Positions 17,566 to 25,285 of a DNA stretch of 64,000 bases are shown in pieces; the stretch's first letter is position 1; each line of letters opens with the position of its first letter. The stretch covers positions 124,001 to 188,000 of the forward strand of contig NZ_DASTPW010000050.1 in assembly GCF_035762065.1 (NCBI RefSeq), read 5' to 3'. Position numbers and translations under genes: made by a program. The notes below the pieces were generated by a model that was given only the letters and a program-made list of their open reading frames with translations, ran no database searches and was not told where the DNA came from. Source of the stretch: Methylibium sp035762065 (lineage in GTDB: Bacteria; Pseudomonadota; Gammaproteobacteria; Burkholderiales; Burkholderiaceae_C).

Positions 17566-18609
17566 TCAGGGCGGCGGCACGCCCTCGCGCCACAGCGGCC
17601 AGCGCGCGACGATGTCGCGCACCAGGGCACCGCCCACGCGCGCGAGGTTCTCGGTCGCGGGCGCGAAGCCGCCCGAGCCGCCGTTCGTCGAGGCGAGCAG
17701 CGAGGCCTGTGCGCTCTGCCCCGGATGAGGGCGGTCGAAGTTCGAGGCGGTGCGCAGCACCGCGAGGCGCTTCAGGTCGACGCGGCCTGCCGCGGCCGCG
17801 CGGGCCAGCGCGTTGGCGGTCGCGTTGTCTTCCTGCTGCGTGGTGCAGTAGGTCGCCTCGCCGTCGCTCAGCAGCTTCGTCCAGGCGCGCGCATGCGTGC
17901 CCAGACGGTGGCCGTGCCACCAGGTGTCGCCGGCCAGCGTGTCGCACTGGATCACCTGCGGCGGCCGGTTCGCCGGCGCCTTGCGGTACCTGGCGCGGTA
18001 GGCGCGGGCCTCGGGGGTGTCGGCCAGCGGCACGTCCCGGGTCAGGCGCAGCGCGGCCTGCAGCAGCGCTTCGTCGAGCCGGAAGGCTTCGGTCTGGTAA
18101 TCGAACTTCGGCTTCTCGCCGGGCCGACGGGTCATCACGCCGAGGTAGCCGGTGGGCCAGTGGCCGGGCATCTCGCGCGCGTCGATCTCGTGGGCGATGC
18201 CGAAGTCGATCAGCCAGCGCGCCCACGCGGCCGAGCCGGTCGTGCCTTGCGCCGGATCGATGCCGGCGATGCCCGCGACGAGGAACCAGGTCCGGCGCAA
18301 GTCGAGCTTCGGATCGAGCGCGACCGCGAGCGTCGATGCCGCGGCGTTGGCGTGGCCCATGCCGACGACGACGAGGCAGACGCCGTCGGCATTGCAGCGC
18401 AGCGCCGGATGCTCGAGCAGCAGGCCCGGCACGGCGACCCGCTCGGTGAGCCCGAACGGCTCGATCCACGGCGTGGCCTCGGGCTCGAACATGCTGATGA
18501 CGAGCACCTTGATCTCGCGCGCCGGGGCGGGCGCCGGCGCCTGCGCCTGCGCGCCGGAGGCGAAGGCGATCGACGCGGCCAAGGCGGCCAGCCGGCGGCG
18601 CGCGCTCAT
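17566..18609 (-). CDS. Exported purine nucleoside permease/phosphorylase-like (NUP family) protein
   Basis: 347 residues. A signal peptide (MSARRRLAALAASIAFASGAQA) precedes EIKVLVISMFEPEATPW, then the superfamily loop FLVAGIAGIDPAQGTTGSA near 110 and LAVLRTASNFDRPHPG near 290. These are hallmarks of the NUP family, first described as fungal purine nucleoside permeases. In this bacterial form there are no TM segments, so a periplasmic nucleoside-binding or nucleoside-cleaving protein is more likely than a permease. Its ATG overlaps the stop of the upstream gene (ATGA), so the two are coupled. The TonB receptor follows 86 bases downstream. Confidence 0.8.
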   Translation of the reverse strand: MSARRRLAALAASIAFASGAQAQAPAPAPAREIKVLVISMFEPEATPWIEPFGLTERVAVPGLLLEHPALRCNADGVCLVVVGMGHANAAASTLAVALDPKLDLRRTWFLVAGIAGIDPAQGTTGSAAWARWLIDFGIAHEIDAREMPGHWPTGYLGVMTRRPGEKPKFDYQTEAFRLDEALLQAALRLTRDVPLADTPEARAYRARYRKAPANRPPQVIQCDTLAGDTWWHGHRLGTHARAWTKLLSDGEATYCTTQQEDNATANALARAAAAGRVDLKRLAVLRTASNFDRPHPGQSAQASLLASTNGGSGGFAPATENLARVGGALVRDIVARWPLWREGVPPP

Positions 18610-19673
18610 CGCTTCGCCGCGCGCGGCGCCGGCCGCGACGCCCGCCATGCCTCGAGGAAGGCCAGCGTCACCGCGGCCTCGTTGAACTCGGCGAGGCCGC
18701 TTGCGAACAGCGCGCCGACGTCCGCGTCGAAGCCCTCGGCGCCGGCCAGGTCGGACAGCGAGCGGAACGCGATGTAGGGCACGCCGTTCGCATGGGCGAC
18801 GTGCGCGAGCGCCGCGGTCTCCATCTCGAAGGTCTGCGCCTGCAGCACCTCGTGCAGGTAGCTGCGGTAGGCCGCGTTCGCGAGGAACACCGGCGCCGAC
18901 ACGCCGCGCCCGCCGACCAGCAGGCGCGGCTGCCGCTTCACGCACATCGTCTCGTCGAGGCTGCCGTCGGGCCGTTTCGCCCGCGGGCCGCAGCGTTCGA
19001 GCTTCGGCTGCAGCGAGCGCGCGACTTCGAGCATGCGCGCATCGACCGGGAAGTCGAAGCGGAAGCCGCCGGCCGGCGCGTTCGCGGTGCTGAGCACGTA
19101 GGTCTCGCGCATGAACAGGCCGGTGTCGACCGGGCCCCCGGGCGTCGGCAGCACGAAGGGCGGCAGGGGCTGGCCGTCGGGGCCGGTCGCGAGCTTCAGG
19201 CCGAGGCAGCTCATGTCCTGCGGCTTGCCGCAGGGCGCGGGCAGCTTCGAGTCGGCGTTCCAGAACACCTCCATCGGCATCGCCCAGCGATCGGGCACCG
19301 TCACGTCGCCGACGTGGTTCTCGGGGTTCACGCCGCCGGCGATGCCGCTCATCACCAGCCGTTCGACGCGGAAGTGATCGAGCATCTGCTGCGTGACCAT
19401 GGTCGCGTTCACGATGCTCACGCCGCTAAGCACGATCACCACCGGGTTGCCGCGCAGCACGCCGGTGGTGAAGCGCTTGCCGTGGATCGTGTGGCTGCGG
19501 CGCTGTCGCGTTTCGGCGACGAGGATGTCGGCCTCGGCGCCGAAGGCCGAGACGATGCCGATGCGGGGCGTGCAGTCGCCCGAGATGGCGGTGCAGCGCG
19601 CACCGGCCGCGTGCGCGGACAGGGCGAGGGCGAACCCGGACAGGGTCGCGGCAAAGCGGGGAAACAAGCGCAC
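18606..19673 (-). CDS. Exported nucleosidase/phosphorylase, PNP_UDP superfamily (MTAN-like)
   Basis: 355 residues. A signal peptide (to SAHAAG, about residue 24) precedes PRIGIVSAFGAEADIL, the MTAN/PNP-type first strand, then MSGIAGGVNPENHVGDV near 115. The active-site acids of MTA/SAH nucleosidases appear conserved as the Glu in FEMETAALAHVA near 290 and the Asp in RSLSDLAGAEG near 315. An insert of ~90 residues, with four Cys in CG and SCL contexts, separates the halves. Known members are cytoplasmic; the leader implies periplasmic cleavage of nucleosides. First gene of the unit 19673-15224. Confidence 0.8.
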   Translation of the reverse strand: MRLFPRFAATLSGFALALSAHAAGARCTAISGDCTPRIGIVSAFGAEADILVAETRQRRSHTIHGKRFTTGVLRGNPVVIVLSGVSIVNATMVTQQMLDHFRVERLVMSGIAGGVNPENHVGDVTVPDRWAMPMEVFWNADSKLPAPCGKPQDMSCLGLKLATGPDGQPLPPFVLPTPGGPVDTGLFMRETYVLSTANAPAGGFRFDFPVDARMLEVARSLQPKLERCGPRAKRPDGSLDETMCVKRQPRLLVGGRGVSAPVFLANAAYRSYLHEVLQAQTFEMETAALAHVAHANGVPYIAFRSLSDLAGAEGFDADVGALFASGLAEFNEAAVTLAFLEAWRASRPAPRAAKR

Positions 19674-19755
19674 GGGGCCTCCTTCGACGACGGCAGCGAG
19701 GCGTGCAACGCCCGTGCCAGAGGCGCGTCTGCAAGAAGCGCGCGCCCGAACCGGC

Positions 19756-19779
19756 CGAGCCCCGCGCGGGCGGGGCTCG
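19756..19779 (-). terminator. Hairpin downstream of pntB
   Basis: Ten-base perfect stem CGAGCCCCGC / GCGGGGCTCG with a four-base loop, 20 bases beyond the pntB stop codon. No T run. It separates the pnt genes from the nucleosidase unit on the same strand. Confidence 0.6.
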
Positions 19780-19799
19780 CCCGGAGGTGGGCGGGCGGC

Positions 19800-21221
19800 C
19801 TACTCCACCGCCTTCACCATCTCCTCGACCACCTTCTTCGCATCGCCGAAGACCATCATCGTCTTGTCCATGTAGAACAGCTCGTTGTCGAGGCCGGCGT
19901 AGCCCGCGGCCATCGAGCGCTTGTTGACGATGACGGTCTTGGCCTTGTAGGCCTCGAGGATCGGCATGCCGTAGATCGCGCTGCCCTTCTGCAGCGCGGC
20001 CGGGTTCACCACGTCGTTGGCACCCAGGATGATGGCGACGTCGGCCTGGCCGAACTCGCCGTTGATGTCTTCCATCTCGAAGACCTGGTCGTAGGGCACC
20101 TCGGCTTCGGCGAGCAGCACGTTCATGTGGCCGGGCATGCGGCCCGCGACCGGATGGATCGCGTACTTCACCGTCACGCCTTTCTCTGTCAGCTTGGCCG
20201 CAAGCTCCTTCACCGCATGCTGTGCGCGCGCGACGGCGAGGCCGTAGCCCGGGACGATCACCACGGTCTCGGCGTTGCCCATGATGAAGGCGGCGTCGTC
20301 GGCGCTGCCGCTCTTCACGTTGCGCTGCTGCTGCGCGCCGCCCGCGGCCGCGGCGGCCTCGCCGCCGAAGCCGCCGAGGATCACGTTGAAGAACGAGCGG
20401 TTCATCGCCTTGCACATGATGTAGCTCAGGATCGCGCCCGAGCTGCCCACCAGCGAGCCGGCGATGATCAGCATGCTGTTGTTCAGCGAGAAGCCGATGC
20501 CGGCCGCCGCCCAGCCCGAGTAGCTGTTGAGCATCGAGACGACCACCGGCATGTCGGCGCCGCCGATGGGGATGATCAGCGTCACGCCGATCACGAAGGC
20601 CAGAACGAGCAGCAGCGCGAGATCGATCTTCGCTTCGCTGACGGTGTAGCCGACGATGAAGAACAGCATCGCGAGTCCGAGCGCCGCGTTGAGCAGGTGC
20701 TGGCCCTTGAACACCACCGGCGCGCCCTGAAACAGCCGGAACTTGTAGGTGCCGGAGAGCTTGCCGAAGGCGATCACCGAGCCGCTGAAGGTGATGGCGC
20801 CGATCGCCGCGCCCAGCGCGAGTTCGAGCCGGTTGCCGGCGGGGATCGCGCCGCCGGGCGGCGTGATCCCGAAGGCCCAGGGCTCGACGGCCGCGGCGAT
20901 CGCGATGAACACCGCCGCCAGGCCGATCATCGAGTGGAAGAACGCGACCAGCTCCGGCATCTTGGTCATTTCGACCGTCTTCGCGCGCCAGGCGCCGTAG
21001 GCACCGCCGGCGACCAGGCCCAGCAGCACCCAGCCGAGGCCCGTCGCCGATCCCGCCAGCTCGACGATCAGCGCCGCGGTGGTCAGCACCGCGATCGCCA
21101 TGCCGGCCATGCCGAAGACGTTGCCGCGGATGGAAGTCGTCGGATGGCTCAGGCCCTTCAGGGCCTGGATGAAGCAGACGCTCGCGACGAGGTAGAGCAG
21201 GGTGACGAGGTTCATGCTCAT
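19800..21221 (-). CDS. pntB: NAD(P) transhydrogenase subunit beta
   Basis: 473 residues. N-terminal half is a bundle of about nine TM helices; the C-terminal ~180 residues form the NADP(H)-binding dIII domain with VIVPGYGLAVARAQHAV near 290, HPVAGRMPGHMNVLLAEA near 325, GANDVVNPAA near 380 and the closing FYMDKTMMVFGDAKK. Uses the proton gradient to drive hydride transfer from NADH to NADP+. The ATG at 21219-21221 shares one base with the stop of the preceding gene (TGATG), with GAGGAG eight bases upstream; a GTG one codon earlier and an ATG two codons later are alternatives. Confidence 0.95.
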   Translation of the reverse strand: MSMNLVTLLYLVASVCFIQALKGLSHPTTSIRGNVFGMAGMAIAVLTTAALIVELAGSATGLGWVLLGLVAGGAYGAWRAKTVEMTKMPELVAFFHSMIGLAAVFIAIAAAVEPWAFGITPPGGAIPAGNRLELALGAAIGAITFSGSVIAFGKLSGTYKFRLFQGAPVVFKGQHLLNAALGLAMLFFIVGYTVSEAKIDLALLLVLAFVIGVTLIIPIGGADMPVVVSMLNSYSGWAAAGIGFSLNNSMLIIAGSLVGSSGAILSYIMCKAMNRSFFNVILGGFGGEAAAAAGGAQQQRNVKSGSADDAAFIMGNAETVVIVPGYGLAVARAQHAVKELAAKLTEKGVTVKYAIHPVAGRMPGHMNVLLAEAEVPYDQVFEMEDINGEFGQADVAIILGANDVVNPAALQKGSAIYGMPILEAYKAKTVIVNKRSMAAGYAGLDNELFYMDKTMMVFGDAKKVVEEMVKAVE

Positions 21222-21541
21222 CACTTCTTCTCCTCGACGGCCTTCGCGGGCCGGTCCTTCTTCCTGAACATCTCCAGCATCCGCCGCGTCACGAGGAAGC
21301 CGCCGAAGATGTTGACCGCGGCGAGCGCGACCGCGAGCACGCCCATCGTCTTGCCCAGTCCGGTGACCGTGAGCCCGGCGGCGAGCATCGCGCCGACGAT
21401 CACGATCGCGCTGATCGCGTTCGTCACCGCCATCAGCGGCGTGTGCAGCGCCGGCGTCACCGTCCAGACGACGTGGTAGCCGACGTAGATCGCCAGCACG
21501 AAGATGATCAGGTTCATCAGGGTCGGGGAGACGGCGTCCAT
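21221..21541 (-). CDS. pntAB: NAD(P) transhydrogenase subunit alpha, part 2 (membrane segment)
   Basis: 106 residues with three hydrophobic helices: LMNLIIFVLAIYVGYHVVW, then AISAIVIVGAMLAAGLTV and GVLAVALAAVNIFGGFLV. The closing LEMFRKKDRP matches the dIIa domain that is fused to the NAD domain in E. coli PntA but separate in Rhodospirillum-type enzymes. It supplies part of the proton channel with PntB. Its ATG overlaps the TGA of a 23-codon frame upstream (TGATG), and the GAGGA six bases before the ATG is its likely ribosome-binding site. Confidence 0.92.
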   Translation of the reverse strand: MDAVSPTLMNLIIFVLAIYVGYHVVWTVTPALHTPLMAVTNAISAIVIVGAMLAAGLTVTGLGKTMGVLAVALAAVNIFGGFLVTRRMLEMFRKKDRPAKAVEEKK

Positions 21542-21612
21542 CAGCGGTCCTCGCGGGTGTCGTTCTTGATCGGTGCCGCGATCGAGGTGATCGCGCGGTC
21601 CTCGCGGGTCAT
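21541..21612 (-). CDS. Possible coupled 23-codon leader frame between pntAA and pntAB
   Basis: An ATG at 21610-21612 overlaps the pntAA stop (ATGA). The frame runs 23 codons and ends in a TGA that overlaps the pntAB ATG. The peptide begins MTREDRAITS and ends KNDTREDR because the 15-base sequence ACCCGCGAGGACCGC occurs at both ends. The second copy carries the GAGGA that should serve as the pntAB ribosome-binding site. It may be a real coupling peptide, or simply a duplicated translation-initiation region that happens to stay open. No family known. Confidence 0.35.
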   Translation of the reverse strand: MTREDRAITSIAAPIKNDTREDR

Positions 21613-22727
21613 GCTCGCAGCAGCTGGCCGTCGCGGCACATCAGGCAGGCCTTGACGATGTCGTCTTCGAGATCGATCTTCAGCGCGGCGGCGTCCTTCT
21701 CCAGCACGAGCTTGAGGAAGTCGAGCACGTTGCGCGCATAGAGGCTCGAGGCATCGGCCGCGACGAGCGCGGCGAGGTTGGTCTCGCCGACCAGCGTGAC
21801 GCCGTGCTTCACCACCGTCTTGCCGGCCTCGGTGAGCGGGCAGTTGCCGCCGGCGGGGGCCGCCATGTCGACGATCACGCTGCCGGGCTTCATCGCCTTG
21901 ACCATCTCCTCGGTCACCAGCACCGGCGCGGGACGCCCCGGAATCAGCGCGGTGGTGATGACGATGTCGGCCTGCGCGACGCGCTTGGCGACCTCGACCT
22001 TCTGCCGTTCGAGCCAGCTCGCAGGCATCGGCTTCGCGTAGCCGCCGACACCCTCGGCCGCTTCCTTTTCCTCGGCGGTCTCGTAGGGCACGTCGATGAA
22101 CTTCGCGCCGAGCGATTCGACCTGCTCCTTGACCGAGGGCCGCACGTCGCTCGCCTCGATCACCGCGCCGAGGCGCTTCGCGGTCGCGATCGCCTGCAGG
22201 CCGGCGACGCCGACGCCGAGGATCACCACCCGCGCCGCCTTCACCGTGCCGGCCGCCGTCATGAGCATCGGGAAGATGCGCGGGTAGCGGTCCGCCGCGA
22301 CCATCACCGCCTTGTAGCCGGCGAGGTTGGCCTGCGACGACAGCACGTCCATGCTCTGCGCGCGGGTGGTGCGCGGCGCGGCTTCGAGCGCGAAGGCGGT
22401 GAGCTTGGCGTCGGTCAGCGCTCGCAGGCCATCGCGGTCGAATGGGTTGAGCATGCCGACGAGCGCGGCGCCCGGCTTCATCTGCGCGCGCTCCGCGGCC
22501 GACGGCGAACGGACCTTCAACACCAGATCCGCGCCGAACGCGGCAGCCGCATCGCCGATCTGAGCGCCGGCGGCCTCGTAGGCCGCGTCGGTGGCGCTGG
22601 CGGCGAGGCCGGCCCCGCGTTGCACCACGATGGCGTGCCCCTGCGCGACGAGCTTCTTCGCGGTTTCGGGGGTGACCGCGACCCGGGTCTCGCCCGCGGC
22701 GGTTTCCGCCGGTACGCCGATGCGCAT
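21609..22727 (-). CDS. pntAA: NAD(P) transhydrogenase subunit alpha, part 1 (NAD(H)-binding)
   Basis: 372 residues. Alanine dehydrogenase/PNT N- and C-terminal domains: MRIGVPAETAAGETRVAVTP at the start, the Rossmann loop VVILGVGVAGLQAIATAKRLGA near 170 with ASDVRPSVKEQVESLGA after it, and mobile-loop region YAKPMPASWLERQ. The split alpha arrangement matches Rhodospirillum-type transhydrogenase. AGGAG about six bases upstream supports this ATG. It diverges from the NUDIX gene at 22821 and leads the pnt operon. Confidence 0.95.
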   Translation of the reverse strand: MRIGVPAETAAGETRVAVTPETAKKLVAQGHAIVVQRGAGLAASATDAAYEAAGAQIGDAAAAFGADLVLKVRSPSAAERAQMKPGAALVGMLNPFDRDGLRALTDAKLTAFALEAAPRTTRAQSMDVLSSQANLAGYKAVMVAADRYPRIFPMLMTAAGTVKAARVVILGVGVAGLQAIATAKRLGAVIEASDVRPSVKEQVESLGAKFIDVPYETAEEKEAAEGVGGYAKPMPASWLERQKVEVAKRVAQADIVITTALIPGRPAPVLVTEEMVKAMKPGSVIVDMAAPAGGNCPLTEAGKTVVKHGVTLVGETNLAALVAADASSLYARNVLDFLKLVLEKDAAALKIDLEDDIVKACLMCRDGQLLRA

Positions 22728-22807
22728 GCGCTCTCCTCGCTCGTTCTTGCTGTCGTTCGGGGCCGCGAGCTTATCGTGGCGCCGCGCGCGGCCGGCGAGG
22801 CACCCGG

Positions 22808-22813
22808 GATAAT
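22808..22813 (+). promoter_or_regulatory. Possible -10 box of a near-leaderless promoter for the NUDIX gene
   Basis: GATAAT ends seven bases before the ATG at 22821, so transcription would begin at or next to the start codon. There is no Shine-Dalgarno sequence. No convincing -35 box. Confidence 0.3.
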
Positions 22814-22820
22814 CCTGGGC

Positions 22821-23330
22821 ATGACTTCGAAGCGCCGCTGGGCCCCGAGCGTGACCGTCGCCGCGGTGATCGAGCGCGACGGGCGCTTCCTGCTCGTCGA
22901 GGAGCACACGCCCGAGGGGCTGGTGCTGAACAACCCGGCCGGCCACCTCGATCCCGGCGAATCGCTGCTCGAGGCGGTGGTGCGCGAGGTGCTCGAGGAA
23001 ACCGCCTGCCGCTTCGTGCCGAGCGCGCTGGTGGGCGTCTACATGTCGCGCTTCATCCGCAGCGCACGGCCGGGCCGCGAGCACGAGGACGTGACCTACC
23101 TGCGTTTCACGTATTGCGGCGCGGTCGGCGAGCCCGAGCCGGGCCGCGCGCTCGACGACGGCATCGTGCGCACCGTGTGGCTGGGCGCCGACGAGATGCG
23201 CGCCGAGGCGCGCCGGCTGCGCAGCCCGATGGTGCTGCGCGGCCTCGACGACTTCCTCGCGGGCCGGCGCCTGCCGCTCGATGCGGTCGTCACCGATCCG
23301 GGGCTCTACGACCCGGTCGAGCGGTCGTGA
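22821..23330 (+). CDS. nudJ: NUDIX hydrolase, NudJ-like phosphatase
   Basis: 169 residues. The NUDIX box is complete: GHLDPGESLLEAVVREVLEET near residues 43-63 with the REVLEE metal ligands. In E. coli NudJ hydrolyses HMP-PP, thiamin diphosphate and nucleoside di/triphosphates, and its gene stands next to mnmA, as here. That synteny supports the name. No ribosome-binding site is visible before the ATG. The stop overlaps the GTG start of mnmA (GTGA), so translation is coupled. Confidence 0.82.
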   Translation: MTSKRRWAPSVTVAAVIERDGRFLLVEEHTPEGLVLNNPAGHLDPGESLLEAVVREVLEETACRFVPSALVGVYMSRFIRSARPGREHEDVTYLRFTYCGAVGEPEPGRALDDGIVRTVWLGADEMRAEARRLRSPMVLRGLDDFLAGRRLPLDAVVTDPGLYDPVERS

Positions 23331-24484
23331 GCGCCGCCGCGTCGGACAAGCGGCGCATCGTCGTCGGCCTGAGCGGCGGCGTCGATTCCGCCGTCAGCGC
23401 CTGGCTCCTGAAGCAGCAGGGCCACGAGGTCGTCGGCCTGTTCATGAAGAACTGGGAGGACGATGACGACGACGAGCACTGCACGTCGCGCCAGGACTTC
23501 GTCGACGCGGCCAGCGTCGCCGACGTGATCGGCATCGAGATCGAGCACGTCAATTTCGCCGCCGACTACAAGGACCGCGTGTTCGCCGAGTTCCTGCGCG
23601 AGTACGCCGCGGGCCGCACGCCGAATCCCGACGTGCTGTGCAACGCCGAGATCAAGTTCAAGGCCTTCCTCGATCACGCGATGCGGCTCGGCGCCGAAGG
23701 CATCGCGACGGGGCATTACGCGAGGGTGCGCGAACGCGGGGGGCGCTTCGAACTTCTCAAGGGGCTGGACGCGAGCAAGGACCAGAGCTACTTCCTGCAC
23801 CGCCTGAATCAGGCCCAGCTTTCGAAGACGCGCTTCCCGGTCGGCGAACTGCCGAAGGCCGAGGTGCGCCGCATCGCGGCCGAGATCGCGCTGCCGGTCG
23901 CGACCAAGCGCGACTCGACCGGCATCTGCTTCATCGGCGAACGGCCGTTCCGCGAGTTCCTGAACCGCTACCTGGCGCACACGCCGGGGCCGATCGTCGA
24001 CGATCGCGGGCGCTCGCTCGGCGAGCACGTCGGCCTGAGCTTCTACACGCTGGGGCAGCGCAAGGGCATCGGCATCGGCGGCGTGAAGGAGCGCGAGGTG
24101 GGCGGGGAGCATGCGCCGTGGTTCGTCGCGCGCAAGGACCTCGAGCGCAACACGCTCGTCGTCGTGCAAGGGCACGGGCATCCGTGGCTGCGCTCGACGC
24201 GGCTCGTCGCCGAGGACCTGAGCTGGATCGCCGGCTCGCCGCCGGCCGACGGGCCCTACGCGGCGAAGGCACGCTACCGGCAGGCCGATGCGAACTGCGA
24301 GCTGCGCGGCGGCGCCGGCCGGATCGAGCTGCGCTTTCCCGACGAGCCGCAGTGGGCGGTGACGCCGGGGCAGTCGGCGGTGCTCTACGACGGCGAGGTC
24401 TGCCTGGGCGGGGGTGTGATCGCCGAAGCCCGCGGCATGGACGACGCGGCTCAGCGCGGCGCGGCGAGGTCCAGCGTCCAGTAG
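23327..24484 (+). CDS. mnmA: tRNA-specific 2-thiouridylase MnmA
   Basis: 385 residues. The PP-loop SGGVDSAVSAWLLKQQGHEV is near residue 15. The catalytic first cysteine is in PDVLCNAEIKF near 100 and the persulfide cysteine in DSTGICFIGERPF near 200, both present. The insert ATKRD and the C-terminal beta domain (DGEVCLGGGVIAEA) are intact. It thiolates U34 of tRNA-Lys, -Glu and -Gln in the cytoplasm, with sulfur relayed from IscS. The start is GTG overlapping the nudJ stop. The last eleven codons overlap a convergent lipoprotein gene by 34 bases. Confidence 0.95.
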   Translation: MSAAASDKRRIVVGLSGGVDSAVSAWLLKQQGHEVVGLFMKNWEDDDDDEHCTSRQDFVDAASVADVIGIEIEHVNFAADYKDRVFAEFLREYAAGRTPNPDVLCNAEIKFKAFLDHAMRLGAEGIATGHYARVRERGGRFELLKGLDASKDQSYFLHRLNQAQLSKTRFPVGELPKAEVRRIAAEIALPVATKRDSTGICFIGERPFREFLNRYLAHTPGPIVDDRGRSLGEHVGLSFYTLGQRKGIGIGGVKEREVGGEHAPWFVARKDLERNTLVVVQGHGHPWLRSTRLVAEDLSWIAGSPPADGPYAAKARYRQADANCELRGGAGRIELRFPDEPQWAVTPGQSAVLYDGEVCLGGGVIAEARGMDDAAQRGAARSSVQ

Positions 24485-25194
24485 GTCCCGTAGCTGCTGG
24501 CGGTGTTGCGCGCGCAGGCCAGGCCCATCTGCTGGAAGCCGGGGTTCATCAGGTTCGCGCAGTGGCCTTCGCTGGCCATCCAGCCATCGACCACCTGCTG
24601 CACGGTGCCGTAGCCGGCGGCGATGTTCTCGCCGACCGAGCGCCACGTGTAGCCGGCGGCGGTGACGCGCGTGCCGAGCGTGCGGCCGTCGGCGCTGGTG
24701 TGGCTGAAGTAGTTGCGCGTCGCCATGTCGAGGCTGTGGCCGTAGCTGGCGTTCGCGAGCGCGGTGCTCCAGGTGAGCGCGCCGGTCGCCGCGAAGTTGC
24801 CGCGCGAGCCGCAGCTGGCGCCGGCGGCACGGCGGGCGTTGATCAGCCGCAGCGCGTCCGCCTGGAAGTTCGCCAGGCCGCAGCTGATGTCGGCGGCAGA
24901 TACGGATGACGGGCTCGGCGCCGGCGCGGGGGACGGCGACGGCCCCGGTGCAGGCGACGGGCCCGGCGCCGGAGCAGGGCCGGGCGACGTGACGGGCGTC
25001 GGCGCGGGCGTCATCACCGGCGCTGGCGCGGCTGATGGCGCGGTTGACGGCGCCGGTGACGCGAGGGGCGCGGCCACGGCCTCGCTGCTGCCGCCGCTGC
25101 CGCCGCTGCCGCCGCCGCAGCCGGCGATCAACGCCGTCGCCATGCCGGCCAATGCCGCGAGCCGGGCGCCGCGGCCATCGTTTCGGGAAGTCAT
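24451..25194 (-). CDS. CAP/SCP-domain lipoprotein
   Basis: 247 residues. Signal peptide with lipobox LIAGC (Cys 26), a Gly/Ser stretch, then a ~60-residue linker of alternating Pro, Ala, Ser and Gly. A CAP (SCP/PR-1) domain occupies about residues 100-245, with HSLDMATRNYFSHTSADG, GENIAAGYGT and GHCANLMNPGFQQMGLA carrying the conserved His/Glu cavity residues. Bacterial CAP lipoproteins are surface or periplasmic, often of unknown activity. Six cysteines in the domain could form disulfides. Its 3' end overlaps mnmA tail-to-tail. Confidence 0.88.
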   Translation of the reverse strand: MTSRNDGRGARLAALAGMATALIAGCGGGSGGSGGSSEAVAAPLASPAPSTAPSAAPAPVMTPAPTPVTSPGPAPAPGPSPAPGPSPSPAPAPSPSSVSAADISCGLANFQADALRLINARRAAGASCGSRGNFAATGALTWSTALANASYGHSLDMATRNYFSHTSADGRTLGTRVTAAGYTWRSVGENIAAGYGTVQQVVDGWMASEGHCANLMNPGFQQMGLACARNTASSYGTYWTLDLAAPR

Positions 25195-25285
25195 CGGCCG
25201 AGCTTGCCGGCGCGCCGCGGCCTCAGGATTGACAAAGTGCAAGCACATGCACGTCGCGGGGCAGGCGCCATGCCTCGCGCGCCGG

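Noticed and set aside
13262..17728. A plus-strand open frame of nearly 1,490 codons
   Set aside because: It lies opposite the clear fadD and TonB receptor genes; its translation is Arg/Asp/Val/Gln-rich low-complexity typical of the antisense frame of GC-rich genes.
24900..25100. Repetitive GC stretch considered as a tandem repeat or CRISPR-like array
   Set aside because: It is the Pro/Ala/Ser/Gly linker of the CAP-domain lipoprotein; units are irregular codon repeats, not spaced direct repeats.
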